From assembly GCA_031362405.1 (NCBI GenBank), contig JANLSO010000163.1, positions 1 through 8,152 of the forward strand: DNA of 8,152 bases, read 5' to 3'. The translations under genes and the position numbers were made by a program. The notes under the pieces were generated by a model. The model made no database searches, was not told the origin of the DNA, and saw only the letters and a program-made list of their open reading frames with translations. Positions 6,569-8,152 of the stretch are shown here, in pieces; position 1 is the stretch's first letter, and each line of letters opens with the position of its first letter. Origin of the DNA: JANLSO01 sp031362405. Lineage in GTDB: Bacteria; Actinomycetota; Thermoleophilia; Miltoncostaeales; Miltoncostaeaceae.

Positions 6569-6955
6569 GTGGCCCGAGAGCTGTTTCACACGATGATCCG
6601 CGTTCTGGATGAGGAGCGCTCGCTCGCCTTCTACGCCGCGCTCGGTTTCGACGAGCGCGGCCGCGCACGGGTCGGCGGCGACACCGCGACCGTGATCTTC
6701 CTCGGCCTACCCGGCGACGGTGCGAGACTCGAGCTGACCCTCAACGACGGGCGCACCGAGCCCTACGAGATGGGTGACGCTTACGGCCACATCGCCCTTG
6801 CGGTCGACAACATGGACGCCGAGCTCGCGACCTACGCCCAACGCGGGGTGCTGCCCGAGAAGCCTCCGTACGCAAGTCGCCCCGGCGGATCGAAGATCTG
6901 TTTCGTCCGTGATCCCGACGGCTACCGCATCGAGCTGGTCGAGAGGGCGGGTTAG
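6569..6955 (+). CDS. gloA: Glyoxalase I (lactoylglutathione lyase-like, VOC superfamily)
   Basis: Glyoxalase I isomerises the hemithioacetal of methylglyoxal and a low-molecular-weight thiol, a detoxification step in the cytosol. The 128-residue protein consists of two VOC beta-alpha-beta-beta-beta modules. It closely follows E. coli GloA landmarks: FHTMIRV near the N-terminus, SLAFYAALGF, LELTLN, YGHIALAVDN and FVRDPDGYRIELVE. The four metal ligands are all present: H7, E55, H74 and E122. The length is near the approximately 135-residue bacterial norm and fits the short Ni/Co-type enzymes. High-GC actinomycetes usually use mycothiol rather than glutathione, so the thiol cofactor here is uncertain. 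The GTG start at 6569 is chosen because GGAGG precedes it by 5 nt. The gene is divergent from uvrB and ends in TAG, overlapping the stop of the convergent transglycosylase gene by 4 nt. A neighbouring VOC subfamily remains possible. Confidence 0.87.
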   Translation: MARELFHTMIRVLDEERSLAFYAALGFDERGRARVGGDTATVIFLGLPGDGARLELTLNDGRTEPYEMGDAYGHIALAVDNMDAELATYAQRGVLPEKPPYASRPGGSKICFVRDPDGYRIELVERAG

Positions 6956-7617
6956 CGCTCGGTCGCGACGATCCGTCGGCGTACGGTGACCCGCGCGAGG
7001 CCCGGGACGGCCGCGCCGAGCCGGTCGTCGTACGAGCGTCGGTAGACCTTCGCGAGATCCTCGACGCGGGAGACGAACTCGCGGGTTTCGGTGAACGGGA
7101 TGTCCTCGGGTACCCGCAGGCTGCGTCCCTGGTTCTCGGCGGCCTCCTCCCAACGGCTGAGGTTCGATTCACCCGCGTTGTAGGCCGCGAGGGCGCTCGG
7201 GACGCTTCCGTGCCGGTCAATGAGATAGCGCAGGTACCAAGCCCCGTAGGCGAAACCGACCGCGGGGTCGGTGAGCCGCTCGGGGCTGGGGCTCGGCCGT
7301 GTCGGCTGGCGGGCGATGAACCGGGCGGTTCCCGGGAGGATCTGCATCACGCCGACCGCACCCTCCGATGACCGCGAATCGGGGGTGAAACCGCTTTCGG
7401 CTTCCGCGACCGCGGCGACCAGCGCCGGGTCGAGGCCGTAACGAGTCGCCTCCGACCGGATGGCGTTCTCGTACTCGAGCGGGTGCCACAGGCGCGCGTA
7501 CCACGCCGGCATCGAGCGGTGCACTTCGATCGCCCCGACCGCGAGCACCGCCAGCACGGCCGTCGCGATCAGCGGCCAGGCACGACGGCGACGCGGTCGA
7601 TCGGCAGGCCGGCTCAT
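6952..7617 (-). CDS. Membrane-anchored lytic transglycosylase (SLT domain)
   Basis: Lytic transglycosylases cleave the MurNAc-GlcNAc bond of peptidoglycan to give 1,6-anhydro ends, acting outside the membrane during wall remodelling. The 221-residue protein has a basic start (RPRRRRAW), then one hydrophobic segment at about 14-31 that is either a signal anchor or an uncleaved signal. The goose-lysozyme-like SLT domain follows at about 50-190. Its hallmarks are catalytic Glu74 in AEAESGF, GVMQILPGTA (89-98), AYNAGE (145-150) and IPFTETREFV (173-182), as in the Slt/MltE type. The ATG start (7615-7617) overlaps the coaE TGA as ATGA, so the two genes are probably co-transcribed and coupled. The stop TAA (6952-6954) overlaps the gloA stop on the other strand. 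The C-terminal 20 residues are Arg/Val-rich and carry no known motif. Confidence 0.92.
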   Translation of the reverse strand: MSRPADRPRRRRAWPLIATAVLAVLAVGAIEVHRSMPAWYARLWHPLEYENAIRSEATRYGLDPALVAAVAEAESGFTPDSRSSEGAVGVMQILPGTARFIARQPTRPSPSPERLTDPAVGFAYGAWYLRYLIDRHGSVPSALAAYNAGESNLSRWEEAAENQGRSLRVPEDIPFTETREFVSRVEDLAKVYRRSYDDRLGAAVPGLARVTVRRRIVATER

Positions 7618-8152
7618 CGCACCGAAGCGTACCCCTGCACCACGGAAGTCACGAAGGCGCGCAGGTCGTCGAGCGAACCGTCGTTGACATACGCGTGGTC
7701 GGCCCGTGCGACCTTGTCAGCCTCGCTCCCCTGGTGGGCCGCTCGGGCGGCGAAATCCTGGCCGCGGGCCTCGACGCGCGCCCGGCGTACGTCCTCAGAG
7801 GCCGTGATCACCACCACCGCGTCGAAGGCATCCACCAGACCGGCCTCTAACAGTAGGGGGACCTCGCAGACCAACAGAGCCGGTGGCGGGTCGAGACGGC
7901 GCTCGCGCGCGATCCACTCACGCCGCGCGGTGGCGATCAATGGATGTAGCAGCTGCTCGAGGAAGCGCAGCCCGTCGCCGACGAAGGCCCGCGTGCCCAC
8001 CTGCGACCTGTCGACGCTCCCATCCGCGCGGATCACGTCATCGCCGAACCGCTCAGCGACCGCCGCGACGACCTCGGGTCGGCGGTAGAGATCGTGGACG
8101 ACCTCGTCACTCGACAGGGTCGCGGCTCCTGCCGCGCGGAAGGCCTCGAGCG
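7614..8152 (-). CDS. coaE: Dephospho-CoA kinase (N-terminus beyond right edge)
   Basis: CoaE phosphorylates the ribose 3'-OH of dephospho-CoA with ATP, the last step of coenzyme A synthesis. About 178 residues are visible and the frame stays open to the right edge. The missing part, roughly 20-30 residues, should contain the P-loop. Family landmarks present are the LSSDEVVHDLYRRP segment with the substrate-side Asp, then AERFGDDVIRADGSVDRSQV and the HPLI motif. VCEVPLLLEAGLVDAFDAVVVI and AHQGSEADKVARADHAYVNDGSLDDL also fit. Internal GTG codons such as 8036 are not the start, because clear CoaE sequence continues upstream in the same frame. The stop overlaps the start of the transglycosylase gene by 4 nt. 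In actinomycetes coaE commonly sits near rpsA and uvrB, which fits this neighbourhood. Confidence 0.94.
   Translation of the reverse strand, partial: LEAFRAAGAATLSSDEVVHDLYRRPEVVAAVAERFGDDVIRADGSVDRSQVGTRAFVGDGLRFLEQLLHPLIATARREWIARERRLDPPPALLVCEVPLLLEAGLVDAFDAVVVITASEDVRRARVEARGQDFAARAAHQGSEADKVARADHAYVNDGSLDDLRAFVTSVVQGYASVR

Noticed and set aside
1..8152. CRISPR array, tRNA/rRNA genes, insertion sequences, or a multi-gene defence or novel system
   Set aside because: No regularly spaced repeats, cloverleaf-like segments, transposase or terminal repeats were seen. Apart from the small unrecognised gene downstream of uvrB, every sizeable coding region belongs to a known family.

Overview
The window is GC-rich (roughly two-thirds G+C by eye) and densely coding on both strands. 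It looks like a chromosomal segment of a high-GC actinomycete-type bacterium. The minus-strand order coaE, lytic transglycosylase, uvrB, then uvrA further on is one I associate with Actinomycetota, possibly Acidimicrobiia. GTG starts and -10 boxes sitting right in front of start codons (leaderless-type promoters) fit that placement. The assignment is inference from gene order and style, not from a marker gene.

Layout from the left. Positions 1-634 (minus) hold the N-terminal third or less of UvrA, running off the left edge. A 190-nt divergent spacer follows. Positions 825-2999 (plus) encode an FtsH-like membrane AAA protease with intact ATPase and zinc-peptidase motifs and an unusual Arg/Pro-rich tail. 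Positions 3048-4151 (plus) encode an AAA/DUF4143-type ATPase in the same frame, 48 nt downstream. Its middle is out of frame with its family and appears to carry a deletion. Convergent to it is a small acidic hypothetical protein (4212-4448, minus) whose GTG start overlaps the uvrB stop. uvrB itself spans 4445-6469 (minus), but codon 44, in the Walker A loop, reads TAG. gloA (glyoxalase I) runs divergently at 6569-6955 (plus). It ends tail-to-tail, overlapping by 4 nt, with a membrane-anchored lytic transglycosylase (6952-7617, minus). That gene in turn overlaps the end of coaE by 4 nt (7614 to beyond 8152, minus).

Functionally, the minus strand carries CoA biosynthesis (CoaE), cell-wall remodelling (lytic transglycosylase) and nucleotide excision repair (UvrB and UvrA, the damage-recognition pair). 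The plus strand carries membrane protein quality control (FtsH-like), methylglyoxal detoxification (GloA) and a decayed accessory ATPase. The ftsH/DUF4143 block lies between uvrB and uvrA.

I see no CRISPR array, tRNA, rRNA, insertion sequence or obvious new defence system. The observations most worth checking are the uvrB amber codon in the P-loop, the frame-shifted and deleted DUF4143 gene, the repeated leaderless -10 architecture, and the FtsH paralogue's divergent C-terminus.
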